Origin: Sisyra terminalis
Taxonomy: Eukaryota > Arthropoda > Insecta > Neuroptera > Sisyridae
Reading direction: 5' to 3'
DNA length: 64,000 nucleotides
Assembly (NCBI GenBank): GCA_958496175.1
Contig: OY292277.1
Span: 46,573,050-46,637,049, forward strand
Shown: one piece after another, positions 37,108 through 46,894 of the stretch
Layout of the letters: each line of letters begins with the position of its first letter
How positions within the stretch are numbered: the stretch's first letter is position 1
Made by a program: the position numbers and the translations under genes
Notes under the pieces: model-generated
Told to the model about the DNA's origin: nothing
Databases searched by the model: none
Seen by the model: the letters and a program-made list of their open reading frames with translations, nothing else

Positions 37108-39102
37108 GAAATCTGATTCATTTCCTCTTTCATTTTTATCCCTCAGGGATTTCCAATGAATCCATTCAAACAATTACCCCTATAAAAACCAATTTCGGCC
37201 TTAAAAATTGACTAAAAGCAAGGGACAATAGCCACTTATTTTTAGTCACGCGATTAAAAAAGAAAAAAAAAACAACTAACCTTGAAATTCAGTAAAAGTA
37301 AGAATCAAATCTCTGAAAACCTTATATTTATAGCAAACAACATAACTATTTTACCCGACTTCAATTGTTTATAATCGATTTCCTGTAACATAATAAGTGG
37401 GGGGTAGAACATTGAAATAAGCATAAAAAATCCTCGTGTTTTTCTTGATCTTTGTAATGATCTATGGAGATTTTTTGATTTATATCTCCTTTTACGTAAC
37501 TACATTTAAAAACTTATTCAGTTTCAAGTTCATTGCCGCCTAATTATTCAAAGAAAACATTTAATTGTTACTCTTTTGTTTTCAAAACAAAACAATTCTG
37601 AGTAAAAAAACCCAAAAGGATTTCTTACAATAGTACAATTTTAGTGGGCTACTGTGAATATTTTAAATCATTTTTCCAATTGCTCTGATACTTAAAAGAA
37701 AAATTCAAGGTTAAACCAATTTGGACTAAAATTTTCATCAGACCACAACTGTTTAAACTAAATATTATATTAAGAAGTTTGTTTATTTGGATAAACAAAT
37801 GAAACAAGTATATTCTTTTGTGGCTTACATATTCGTTTGGAAATTAAATTGTTCTTTTAAAAAAAAAACAAAACAAAACAAGGATAAATAGATAAATTTA
37901 GAAGATATTTATTATTTACAAGTATAGATTGTTGTGAAATAAACGTTTTTCAATTGTTTTAGCGCATGCTCGATCATACATTTTAAAAGAAAAACGAAAA
38001 CTTTCTAAGATTATTTCCACACGATTTGCCATATTTTTTGTCGAAAGAAAATTATTTTATTTATTTTTATAAATTTTAACTAAAAAAAGCAAGTTTAATA
38101 AGTGTTGTTTTATATATACATATTCCCCATATTCCTATGCAAAATTTAAATTTAGAACTGTTCTTTTGTTTCTTGCAAAACAAAAGAAATAGTACATGTG
38201 ACTTTCGTTGCAAATTTATTTAAAAAAAAACAAATGCTATTAAAATATTTCAGTCGCATCTTTTCTTTAATTTAGTTCGTCAACAAAATTGTTATAAATA
38301 CTTTTTAAAGTATTTTCCGCGTACCCAATTCTTTTTTTTATAGCAAATGTCAAGGCTATTTTAGATTAAATTGTAGAATCTTCAATTTAAATAAAAAATT
38401 TAACATATTTTTGTACCCTTTGCGTCCCCTTTGAAATCATCAATTTATACAGACGCAATTCATACTTGTTTAATAAAGAAGATCCTTATAATGATGCTCT
38501 TTTGTTTTAACGAAAAATCATAGATTTTTGGTCATTTCTTTTGGAGGAAAATATTTTTATAAGATGCATCAAATGTTTGTCAACTGTTAATGGTTTTAGC
38601 AGACTTTTAACTATTTTTCAATTGTTTTGACGCATGCTCTGTCGTAGAAAAATTAACAATGTGGACTTTGATTGAAAAGTTCAACAAAAAATCTTTTTAT
38701 ACTTTTAATTTTAAGTAAAAAGAATTTAGAATGGCCAAATATTTTATTATTATTGAAAAGTTAGACTTTGCCTTATAATTACACTGTGGAATTTGTCGTT
38801 CTATGGAGTTATTTTGTTTTGACTTATTAAACCCGTTTTTGTTTATTTTGTGTAATGATGGTAATCGATTGTTATAAATACTACGTTCAACTATTTTTTT
38901 TTCTTATGAAAAATCAAGGTTAGGTTATCCAAATAATCTAACCTTCAATTTATATAAAAGATTTGGCGAAAATATTCATCTTTTCATAGCAGAAACTACT
39001 ATAGTAAACTGTTGTTGGTTATATATTTTCTGTTTTCTAAACTACAAACGCCAAAAAATCAACGAATTTTGGTGAGAAAAATGAAAAATGGAAGGTTCTT
39101 AC
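37108..39102. other. No gene; scattered short repeats
   Basis: The phrase TTTTCAATTGTTTTAGCGCATGCTC (split as TTTTCAATTGTTTT plus GCGCATGCTC) at about 37950 recurs as a variant near 38610, and TTTTGTTTT/AAAACAAAA pairs occur several times (37570, 38165). These are old diverged repeats; no exon seen. Confidence 0.35.
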
Positions 39103-39121
39103 CCCAAGCCGGGAGAGACAT
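39103..39121 (-). CDS. Candidate first coding exon (short), unknown gene
   Basis: GGCCACGATG gives a good start context at 39121; six codons (MSLPAW) plus one base end at a donor GGG|GTAAGA. Phase 1 joins in frame to the acceptor at 31419. A GC-rich segment at 39480-39600 upstream could be the promoter. Short exons like this arise by chance, so the support is the start context, donor and phase together. Confidence 0.22.
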
Positions 39122-39479
39122 CGTGGCCTAGTCGCAACAATATTTGGAGTAACAATGTTTGGTTTATTTATAACTGTTCCTCAGGTTTATTTATAATATT
39201 ATTGTCGTCGAAAATGTTTTCAATATTATATAAAATTTGAGAAATACACATTTAAACGCAAGCCATTACACACATCACACACACATACACGCACACTGTG
39301 AAAATTTATTGTGGAAATTCGGATTTTTACCGATGAAAATCGGGGGAGTGTTTTCCGAGGAAGATGTTTGTTTTTGTTGTCGTATTATGGAATTTATCTA
39401 ATCCATGTTGGACATTTTTATTTTTAGGTTTATATGTGATGATGAAATTTAAAAGCATGGATATGGAGATAATGGCTAA

Positions 39480-39600
39480 AAGCCGGAAACATGCACATGG
39501 TACGTCGTGACGTAACGCATCACGTGTGCGTACGACGCTTTGCGTCGAGACGTCTACTTTCGCGCATACTAACCCTCGCGTACATATCTCCATCTGTTGC
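39480..39600 (-). promoter_or_regulatory. CpG-rich segment, candidate promoter
   Basis: Dense CpGs, with TGACGTAA (CRE-like), CACGTG and palindromic GACGCAAAGCGTCG-type repeats, in an otherwise AT-rich region. It lies about 380 bp upstream of the candidate start exon at 39121. The 88-codon minus frame across it is probably noncoding. Confidence 0.25.
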
Positions 39601-39698
39601 TTATTATTGTAACTAATGACTTCACTTGCAAATAGGAAATAGGTACAAAAACATGATTACATGGCCTCTTTCGCCTCTTTGATTTGTACCAATAATTA

Positions 39699-40555
39699 TC
39701 TATACTAATATATAAAATTCTTACGTCTGTCTGTAAATTTCGATTTTGAACCCAATTTTAGAGTAAATATTTGTTTCAAGAGGCTCTTATTCCAAATTTA
39801 ACATTTTTAAAATTTTTGTCTCTCTGTGTGTCCCTATTTAACTAAAGAACGGAACAATCAAATTTAATGAAATTTGGTATTAAGATACAACACAATTTCC
39901 CACATACTATAGGCTACTCATCATTCCAAAAAAAATAATAAGGGAAGGTGTTCCCTAAGGATGAAAACAGAAATTTTTACTTTAGATAGGTGAGTTATAT
40001 ATCATTGGAAAGGTAATTAAAAGTTAGAAAATAATCTGTAAAAATATTTTTAGTTGAACTGATAAAAAGCACAGTAAATTCAATTTAAAGTTTAAAAAAT
40101 TGCCTCTTTGAAATATAAACCTTTATATATATAAGACACATAGTTGATGTTAATAGCGATGTTAATAGAGATTCCTACTAATATTCAAAATCTAGACCTT
40201 TAACTTCTGTTATTTTAACGCGCGTATTTTGATAAGTTTCGACTTTTTTTTAGCCATAATTAAGACCGACTTTATTTATGTATAGATGCTGATTGATTTA
40301 CGGATTATTTGGTCCACGGTAGGTAAACTTTTCGTAGCTATACGTAATGGACATGCTCTTTGTAGATATTTATAAATATTTTTTGAAAATTAATAAATTA
40401 AATTCGACAAAATAGTGTTTTTAAGTATGATTATGTTTTTCGTAAAAGGAATAAGAAAAATAAAAATTTCCATATACTACCACTACAAGAAGCAAACCTA
40501 AAAAGAAAACAATCAACACCAACGTTACGCAGACGAAGTCGCGGGGATCAGCTAG
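39699..40555 (+). mobile_element. Helitron-like non-autonomous element, 857 bp
   Basis: Begins TCTATACTAATATATAAAAT after an A and ends GGGGATCAGCTAG before a T, the TC...CTAG and A/T insertion pattern of Helitrons. A GC-rich GACGAAGTCGC near-palindrome lies about 15 bp from the 3' end. No duplication of the target is seen, as expected. No Rep/helicase frame. Confidence 0.5.
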
Positions 40556-40871
40556 TAATAATATAAAATTCTTACTTATTGGTCCATTAACAGTACAATT
40601 TATTATTTTCAAAAATTAAAAGCTGGAGTGCCAGAGCAGTTGCTCTTTCCCTCCTACAAAATAAAATTATAAGAGGAAACTAAATATCAAATTCTCTGTT
40701 TCTAATGTTGGGAAAAAGAACCTAAAAAACCCAACAAGGTTTCAAAAAAAACAGGGGAAAATAATAAAATAAAATAATAGTTCTTATAAAATATATCTTA
40801 TTCTCTTGTGTTTTGACACTATACTCTGATCATAAGCCCCAATATTTCTGATTGCTGCATTTTCTGTGTAT

Positions 40872-41773
40872 ACAATATATAGGATATATTGCGGTCCAAT
40901 TTATGTAGTATAATTTAATATAATAATATATAAAAATCATATCATAAACATAAATTTGAACAGAAGTTCAAACAAAAATATTCGTGACGTATTGCCCAGA
41001 TACGTATTTCGATTGCTAAGCAATCTTCCTCAGTGGTGATTCTTCCAAAGTGAATCATCACAAAGCAGTTACGAAGTGATCCAAACTACTTGATGACCAC
41101 TGAGGAAGATTGCTTAGCAATCGAAATACGTATCTGGGCAATACGTCACGAATATTTTTGTTTGAACTTCTGTTCAAATTTATGTTTATGATATGATTTT
41201 TATGTATTATTATATTAACTTATACTACATAAATTGAACCGCAATATATCCTATATATTGTATACACAGTATAACTGTTCAAAATCACCGAAAAAATCTT
41301 ATTTTGAATGCTTCCATTTCCTTTTCTTCACATTTCTTGAAAAAATTGAACCAAACTTCTTTTAAAAATTCTTTTACTAGCGGTAATTCGCTTTTGTCAT
41401 GAAGTTCCTGGATCCACGTGTACCTTGGAGCATTCAAACCAAACCTCAAAAACTTATTTTGTACTATTTGTAGTTTGTTAAAATTACTTTTACTTCTGAA
41501 GCTCCAACTTACTCCTGCATAGGTTAACATTGACCTAATAAGCACTTTATAAATAATAAGTTTATTTTTTGCACTCAATCCGCTGTTTCTGTTTAACAAG
41601 GGAAAAAGTGCAACAATTAGACCCTTACTTCTTTGCCCTAGGTTGTTGGTGTGGAGAGTAAACGTTAATCTTTGGTCCAACGTCGTCCTTAAGTATTTTA
41701 ATGAAATGAACCATTCAATGTCGTTATGTGCCAATGAGATTAGCTTTAAATATTCCTCTTTCTGTAGACCCAA
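40872..41773 (-). pseudogene. Jockey-type LINE: reverse transcriptase C-terminus plus fold-back 3' region
   Basis: The minus frame 41285-41773 (162 codons to a stop) matches the end of a non-LTR ORF2: LKYLRTTLDQRLTF, SAKNKLIIYKVLIRSMLTYA and KLQIVQNKFLRF are the classic jockey-clade block after the catalytic palm. Downstream on the same strand, 40872-41280 is an almost perfect fold-back (arms about 190 bp, ends TGTATACAATATATAGG) joined to the coding end by GTATAACTGTTCAAA. The tail at 1415-3193 has the same junction, so coding end and fold-back move together. The upstream part of ORF2 is cut by the MITE at 41772. Confidence 0.82.
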
Positions 41774-41922
41774 GGTTTATAAAATACACAGGTGGCCTCA
41801 TGCGTTACGTGACGTATCCCGAAGAAATTCGTACATATCTTCAGACTGATTTAAATTTCAAAATTCTTCGTATGACGTCATTTTTTTTTCTAATGGGGCA
41901 ACCTGTGTAATTTATAAACCTT
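41772..41922 (+). mobile_element. About 150-bp MITE (AAGGTTTATAAA ends), copy 2
   Basis: Ends AAGGTTTATAAAATACACAG and CTGTGTAATTTATAAACCTT are inverted repeats; inner sequence matches the copies at 8585 and 55002. Inserted in LINE sequence; flanking CTGTAGACC and CCATAGACC may be a degenerate 9-bp duplication. Confidence 0.85.
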
Positions 41923-42750
41923 GCCATAGACCTACGTTCCCTGATAGCGCTTTAGCAAAACGTTGATTTTCTTTTAAACTTTCACAGATGGAAAAATCTA
42001 CCTTTCTTTGAAAAACTTTTCCTCAGGTTTCTAAGCTTTTCTATCAAACAAATGATTCACAAGTTACCATATTTTTGTTCTGTTTGAAACACATTTAAAG
42101 GTTATAGGGTGCTAAAAATTTGCATCATCTATGGAGCGAAAAAAACGACATAAAAATTCGATACAGACTAATGTAGATCTTCAATTTTCTACCCTTCTTG
42201 GAGGGCATATTTCACTCGTTAGGCATACGGTAGTTTTTGAATTATACTTCTTTACCAGCGTTTTGAAAAAAAAAACTTGTTTTAAAAACAATGACGCGTC
42301 AAAATGTGCTTTAAAGTAATAGTATGAAGTTGTTCGCAAACGGTTAGCGAGAAAAAAAGGTTCAAACTGGCGAAATCTGGCCGATTGTTGGGAGTGATAT
42401 GCATAGTAGTAAGACGACTAAAACACTCTATCACATCGACCAATTTAAGCCAACACTCGCAAATGTTTCTCGTTTATTGGAAGAGAATTCGATCATCCCG
42501 AACAATCCCGAATCAGATACGAAGTTATATAGCTAGCAAATAGTTAGAAATAGTCAGATCGATTAGAACCTTTAAGCGGCCCATACTCGGTCGAAATTAT
42601 TGTGCAATACGGGTTGCACTATAAATTAACGGCGGTCCCTAGATGATCTGTATTATTGTACAATATTTGGGTTTGTGCAAAATATTGTATCGTATGGAGG
42701 CGATATTGCCGGTTGTGCAATATAATTAATTGGATATTGTAATAGACATT
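41923..42750. other. No gene; probably LINE remnant then unique sequence
   Basis: The first 100 bases may continue the LINE. Around 42600-42730 the words TTGTGCAATA and ACAATATT recur. No exon supported. Confidence 0.3.
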
Positions 42751-43034
42751 GTAATTGCATTTTCACACTAGGTTGGAATCCGACTGGTTTTACACTTTTT
42801 GGAATTCAAGGTTTTATTACCTGATTTCAACCCTCGAAAATGTGTTAATTGCATTTTCGCACTTGGTTGGAATGTAACCGGTCTAACAGATAATAATATT
42901 CAAAGTTTTATTACCTGATTTCAACCCTCGAAAGATGTGTTAATTACATTTTCACACTAGGCTGGAATTTGAACAATCTTTTACATTTCGATATTCAAGG
43001 TTTTATTACTTGACTTTAACCCTCAAAAGATGTG
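42751..43034. repeat. Minisatellite, three tandem units of 94-95 bp
   Basis: Units at 42751-42844, 42845-42939 and 42940-43034. Each starts TAATTGCATTTTCACACTAG (or close) and ends TTTTATTACCTGATTTCAAC plus CCTCGAAA-GTG. The units differ mainly in the middle. Confidence 0.88.
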
Positions 43035-44061
43035 TTAATTGATGCCACCCCCCTTTTAAAGCATTTGCCTAGAAAGTTAGTAAGAAGTCAAATACATTTT
43101 CCTTAATTTTTTACATCTGTACTCTCTGAGTTTTTCACATAGGAAAATCTTTTATAGAATTATCAATGTCAATATGCCGCCCGGGCCTTGGCCCTCCTCT
43201 GCACCCATCACGCTACGCTACTGGTACCATACTTAAATTTGTATTTTTCAATCAACTCTTAATGATTTACAAAAGATCCTTATGATATCCTTAAGATATC
43301 CTTATGTTTTGTGTATAAATTTTCAAATGATTAAAAAAAATTTGACAAGTTTAAAACGGCTACACTTGCGGTGTTGTATTTCTATTGGTTTGTATATATT
43401 TTGATCTTATGACCATCATGGACCAAAAAATACTCTATAAGAAAAAAATCCTTTCAACCATTTCCTGGTACTTTTTATTGAACCAATTGACGTCTTTTAA
43501 ATATTTTATGATTTTAAGTGTAAATCATTCTAATGATAGTAATTGCTACGTGGTTTTGTGTATACGTTATTATATAGTAAAAGTAGGCAAACGATCAAAT
43601 AAAATTGGGTTAATGGGTTAATAAATCGAATATAATATGGTAATCAACATCTTCACAGCACTGGGGGCCTACGCGGGACAAAGGGATCTTTGCGGCTCGG
43701 AAGAGCGCCGCTGTGGGGCAAAGAGTGGTCTCTGAAATAATATCTATTGAATAGTTGCGATATAATCAAAATTTTATAATACAATAACTGCGGACGTTGA
43801 ACTGAAGCAAATTAATTTCGAGACTTTCGAAAATTTGCTGATTTACTCCAACGTGTAGGTACCTATCTATACCAAGCGATTGTGACGGAAGTACTTGTAT
43901 TACATATTGGCTAATGAGTCATGACCGCGTTTTATGTGATTTTTAATTTAATGAGATCTATGATACAATTTGGGAAAAACATATTATTTTCTTAACTTGT
44001 AAACTATAAGTGACCAAAATTTCTGGTAGCTGAAATTACCCCAATTACCCTACTCTAGAGT
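43035..44061. other. No supported gene; hAT-like end near 43222
   Basis: CACGCTACGCTACTGG at 43209-43224 looks like the inverted end of a CAGTAGCGTAGC-type hAT element, with no partner found. A GC-rich block at 43659-43735 has a 24-codon frame discussed among rejected items. Confidence 0.3.
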
Positions 44062-44460
44062 AATATTCCTGATTTGGACCCCATTGAAAATATGTGGGAT
44101 TTGATGGGGAAGAAAAGTGGTTAAATAGGTGATCACATCAGAAAAGTAGCCCTTATAAACAATATTCATAAATAGAATCACCATCCACAAATGTAGTGGG
44201 CATTATTATCCTACATACACAGCACGCTGCGAATGACGAAAGCTTTAATAGCAGAATAGGAGCTTTCAATTAAATATTAAACAATTAAGCTCGCCATCAT
44301 TAACAAGCTATTTAAAATGATCGTAAAAGATATTTTTCAGTAAATATGATCTTTTTTTTGTCACATCAATTGGTCATAAGTGTAATAAATTAAATTTTTA
44401 TAGGGAAGTTAAATTCATTCAAAAATTTAAACACAAAATAAAATAGCTATAAAAAATGAT
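44062..44460 (+). pseudogene. Tc1-like transposase C-terminus and 3' end, decayed
   Basis: IPDLDPIENMWDLMGKK (44071 on) is the third catalytic block (D..PIE..W) of Tc1 transposases, followed by several stops. The downstream part (TTAAATATTAAACAATTAAG to AAACACAAAATAAAATA) matches 56640-56830. No left end seen. Confidence 0.7.
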
Positions 44461-45570
44461 GATTTTTTTTTCTTAGTTATATCGAAAATATTGTTGGTAA
44501 ATGACAAAAAATCCTGTGAAATTTTAAGCTCTTAATATTAATATTAAGAGGTGCCGCATCGCAAATTTCGATTTTCCATTTAAATAACATGGAAACAATA
44601 TTTTCTTGCACTTTGGAATTTTATAGCTCACGCTGGTGACAATATTTCAGAATGACCAAGGTATATTCTTGTAGAAAATTGAACGATCTACAAAAAAGGT
44701 CTTGTACAAGTGTTTGATATATTGATTCCTTCAAAAGTTATTCGAGGTCAAAGTTGAACTAAAGAGAAATTTTAATATTTTTTCAAATTTTTGACGCAAC
44801 AATCAATTTTATGAGAAAATTTTATAGGACATTTTTTGTAGAGCACTTTTTTCCTATAACTTATCTCTATAAAAGTTTTTGATATTTTTCACTGGTCCTA
44901 AGTTATTTGCATTTGTTTTTTAACGACAAATCAATCGACTATAGGCTCAATGAAACTGCTGTTGACTACAAGTTCTAAGAAATTTCTCATAGATGGCGTT
45001 AGGTGAAATTCGAATAATAATTGAACTTTTATCGATAGTCTCATTGATTAGTATGATATTCACTTCGTAGGTACAAAATATTGATTAAAGTACGAAAATT
45101 TATCCTGGATAAATTGAATTTCACGACTATAGCGAATTCGGATCTTATGTCACCGGTTTTAATTGTCAAAAAATGATTTTTTGTTTGTTTAATTTTCTGT
45201 TCAAGCCATAAAATTAACACAAATAATCACTTGCGCTTTAATGATAATAATTTTTATCTTCTCTTCCAATGATTTTATAGTTTAAAAAAGTAAAAATGAG
45301 CAAAAAGTTGAAAATATTGCAAGATCTATATTAGGCACAAGTTAAATGTTGAATAACTTTTAATGGAGTGATTTAATCGAAAATTCATAAGAGACCTTTT
45401 TTGTAGGGCGTTAAATTTTACGTCAGAATCATTTGACCTTAAATCTTTTCATACATTTGTTTCTGAGAAAAAAAAATGGTAAAAAGTCAAATAATCCCAT
45501 GTTATTTAAATGGTAAAAGTAACATGATTCCGGCACGGTTTAATCAAGAAATTAAGAGCTTAGTTGTATT
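44461..45570. repeat. Broken fold-back element related to the TAGACTGAT family
   Basis: 44461-44905 is a good match to one arm of the elements at 29742 and 61215 (TATATCGAAAATATTGTTGG, TGAACGATCTACAAAAAAGG). 45290-45560 is a far more diverged relative of the opposite arm (GACCTTTTTTGTAGGGCGTT, CCCATGTTATTTAAATGG). The outer ends are lost. Confidence 0.6.
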
Positions 45571-45627
45571 GGATAATTTTTTTTATATCTTAAACTAAAA
45601 ATTCAGGGGACGATCGCTGTAAAAAAA

Positions 45628-45810
45628 TCAATTTGGGAAATAACGGACACCTTGGTCAACCTTGGTGATGATTCTCAAGACTCTATTTTGTAACACCTTA
45701 ATTCTAGGTTTTAAAATTGGCAAAACGATCGACTGTTTCCATAAAAATTTACATTTTATATCTCTCTTTTTGTAGAGAAGCATAATATTGGGTTGTATCC
45801 TAGAAATCAA
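45628..45810 (-). pseudogene. Fragment of a jockey-type reverse transcriptase C-terminus
   Basis: The 60-codon frame has SIVLPILKPRIKVLQNRVLRIITKV, in pieces KPRIKVLQNRVLRIITK, the KLQ-NK-LR block of non-LTR ORF2. Different from the LINE at 41285. Short, no start or end. Confidence 0.5.
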
Positions 45811-45970
45811 CGGTGAAAAAAAAATATTTGGTTGCCAACAAAAAAAAAATGGTGTTATTAAACAACTATTGTTTTGAAATTCAGTGTGAGCGATGAAATA
45901 TTAAGCTCTGTTTTTTTTACAATAAAATGTTAAGGGTTTATGAAAAATTAAAAGTTTTTTTGATACGATA

Positions 45971-46627
45971 ATGGGATTTGAAAATTTGGACAATGGCAAC
46001 AACTCAAGCAACACGAAAGTGGAACAAAAAACGAAAAATCGCAACAATGACGACGATGACGACGACGAAGACCGTGGTACCACTAAAAAGCGTTCTGACA
46101 CCAAACTGGATCGATTTGACCGGAGCCGCAAAGGCCTGAAAAAGTGTGAATCGATAAAAAACCGCAACATACGCAGTGGTAAAAAAACACGAAATCCTTT
46201 CCTCAACTTTCTGCGCCATTTCCGCAAACAGGAGGGCAACGGAAGTATTACACAGACGACGGCCGAGGCGGCCAAGGTGTGGAACAAGATGTCGGCAAAA
46301 GCGCGGCAGCCGTATGTGCTGGAGGCCCAAAACGCCCGGAAGCGTCGCGGAGGAATTAAGACTTATGGATGCCGACGACGTAGACGTCGCCGACGTTGTC
46401 GAAGTCGCAAACGACGGCGAAGTTGTGGACGACGGCGTCGTCGTCGTAGTCGATGTAGCCGACGCCGTAGGCGAAGTCGTAAGCGTTGTCGACGTCGACG
46501 TCGTCGCCGTTGCGGACGCATCTGCAGTCGTCGCCGGTCTGACAGCAGCCGTTCATACAGCAAACTTTCCGATTTTAAAGAACCATACGACGAAATTGAT
46601 ACAAAAAATTTCGACTTTTACTTATAA
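45971..46627 (+). CDS. Protamine-like sperm chromatin protein with MST-HMG-box, 218 aa (paralogue A)
   Basis: Likely packs DNA in developing sperm nuclei, replacing histones. Residues 1-70 are hydrophilic with an acidic run (NNDDDDDDEDR, 26-35) and basic patches. Residues 73-125 (TRNPFLNFLRHFRK ... AAKVWNKMSAKARQPYVLEA) have the pattern of the truncated HMG box in insect sperm proteins such as Drosophila protamines and Mst77F. Residues 134-190 are almost only Arg, Cys and Ser, as in protamines, where Cys may form cross-links in sperm. The tail (SKLSDFKEPYDEID) is acidic. Single exon, ATG 45971, poly-A signal AATAAA about 30 bases after the stop. Paralogue B lies at 49214, with a BMP gene between. 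GC-rich CGN codons also open long antisense frames, which are not genes. Testis expression is inferred, not seen. Confidence 0.85.
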   Translation: MGFENLDNGNNSSNTKVEQKTKNRNNDDDDDDEDRGTTKKRSDTKLDRFDRSRKGLKKCESIKNRNIRSGKKTRNPFLNFLRHFRKQEGNGSITQTTAEAAKVWNKMSAKARQPYVLEAQNARKRRGGIKTYGCRRRRRRRRCRSRKRRRSCGRRRRRRSRCSRRRRRSRKRCRRRRRRRCGRICSRRRSDSSRSYSKLSDFKEPYDEIDTKNFDFYL

Positions 46628-46833
46628 AACAAAAAGTTTAACGGAAATTATGGTAGCAATAAATCAAACCACTCGAACACAAAACTCTTGAGATTCAATT
46701 TAAAACTTAGCGATAAGCCATAATTAAAGCGCTACGTTTCACTATCATTAATGTCTCTTTTACATTTATGTATTGTAACTTATTTGTTTTTTTCTTCTAC
46801 ATTAAATCTTTTTTTCTTTTTATAATCATTTTT

Positions 46834-46838
46834 TCAGT
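46834..46838 (+). promoter_or_regulatory. Initiator-like TCAGT upstream of the BMP gene
   Basis: TTTCAGTATT lies 59 bases before ATG 46895, a usual place for an arthropod initiator. No TATA box at the right distance. It would leave about 200 bp between the protamine-like stop and the BMP start site. Confidence 0.25.
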
Positions 46839-46894
46839 ATTAATAGTTCCGACGCCCAGCGTCGCTTCAACACACTTCCATTACATTCAACAAA

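Noticed and set aside
41098..41150. Canonical hammerhead ribozyme call
   Set aside because: The core words are present, but there is an extra base before stem II and the A15.1-U16.1 spacing does not fit the consensus, so I report only a hammerhead-like motif.
43659..43735. GC-rich 24-codon frame after a TTCACAG acceptor (LGAYAGQRDLCGSEERRC), phase 1
   Set aside because: It could be a terminal exon in phase with 15494, but it is 28 kb away, very short and has no family match; not enough to call.
45901..46330. Two antisense frames over the start of protamine-like gene A
   Set aside because: Shadows of the coding strand; Ser/Arg/Phe-rich products without recognisable domains.
46176..46691. Second plus frame and two antisense frames across the protamine-like gene A
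   Set aside because: Arg-coding CGN repeats are open in several frames on both strands; the products are simple Val/Asp or Arg runs without the box.
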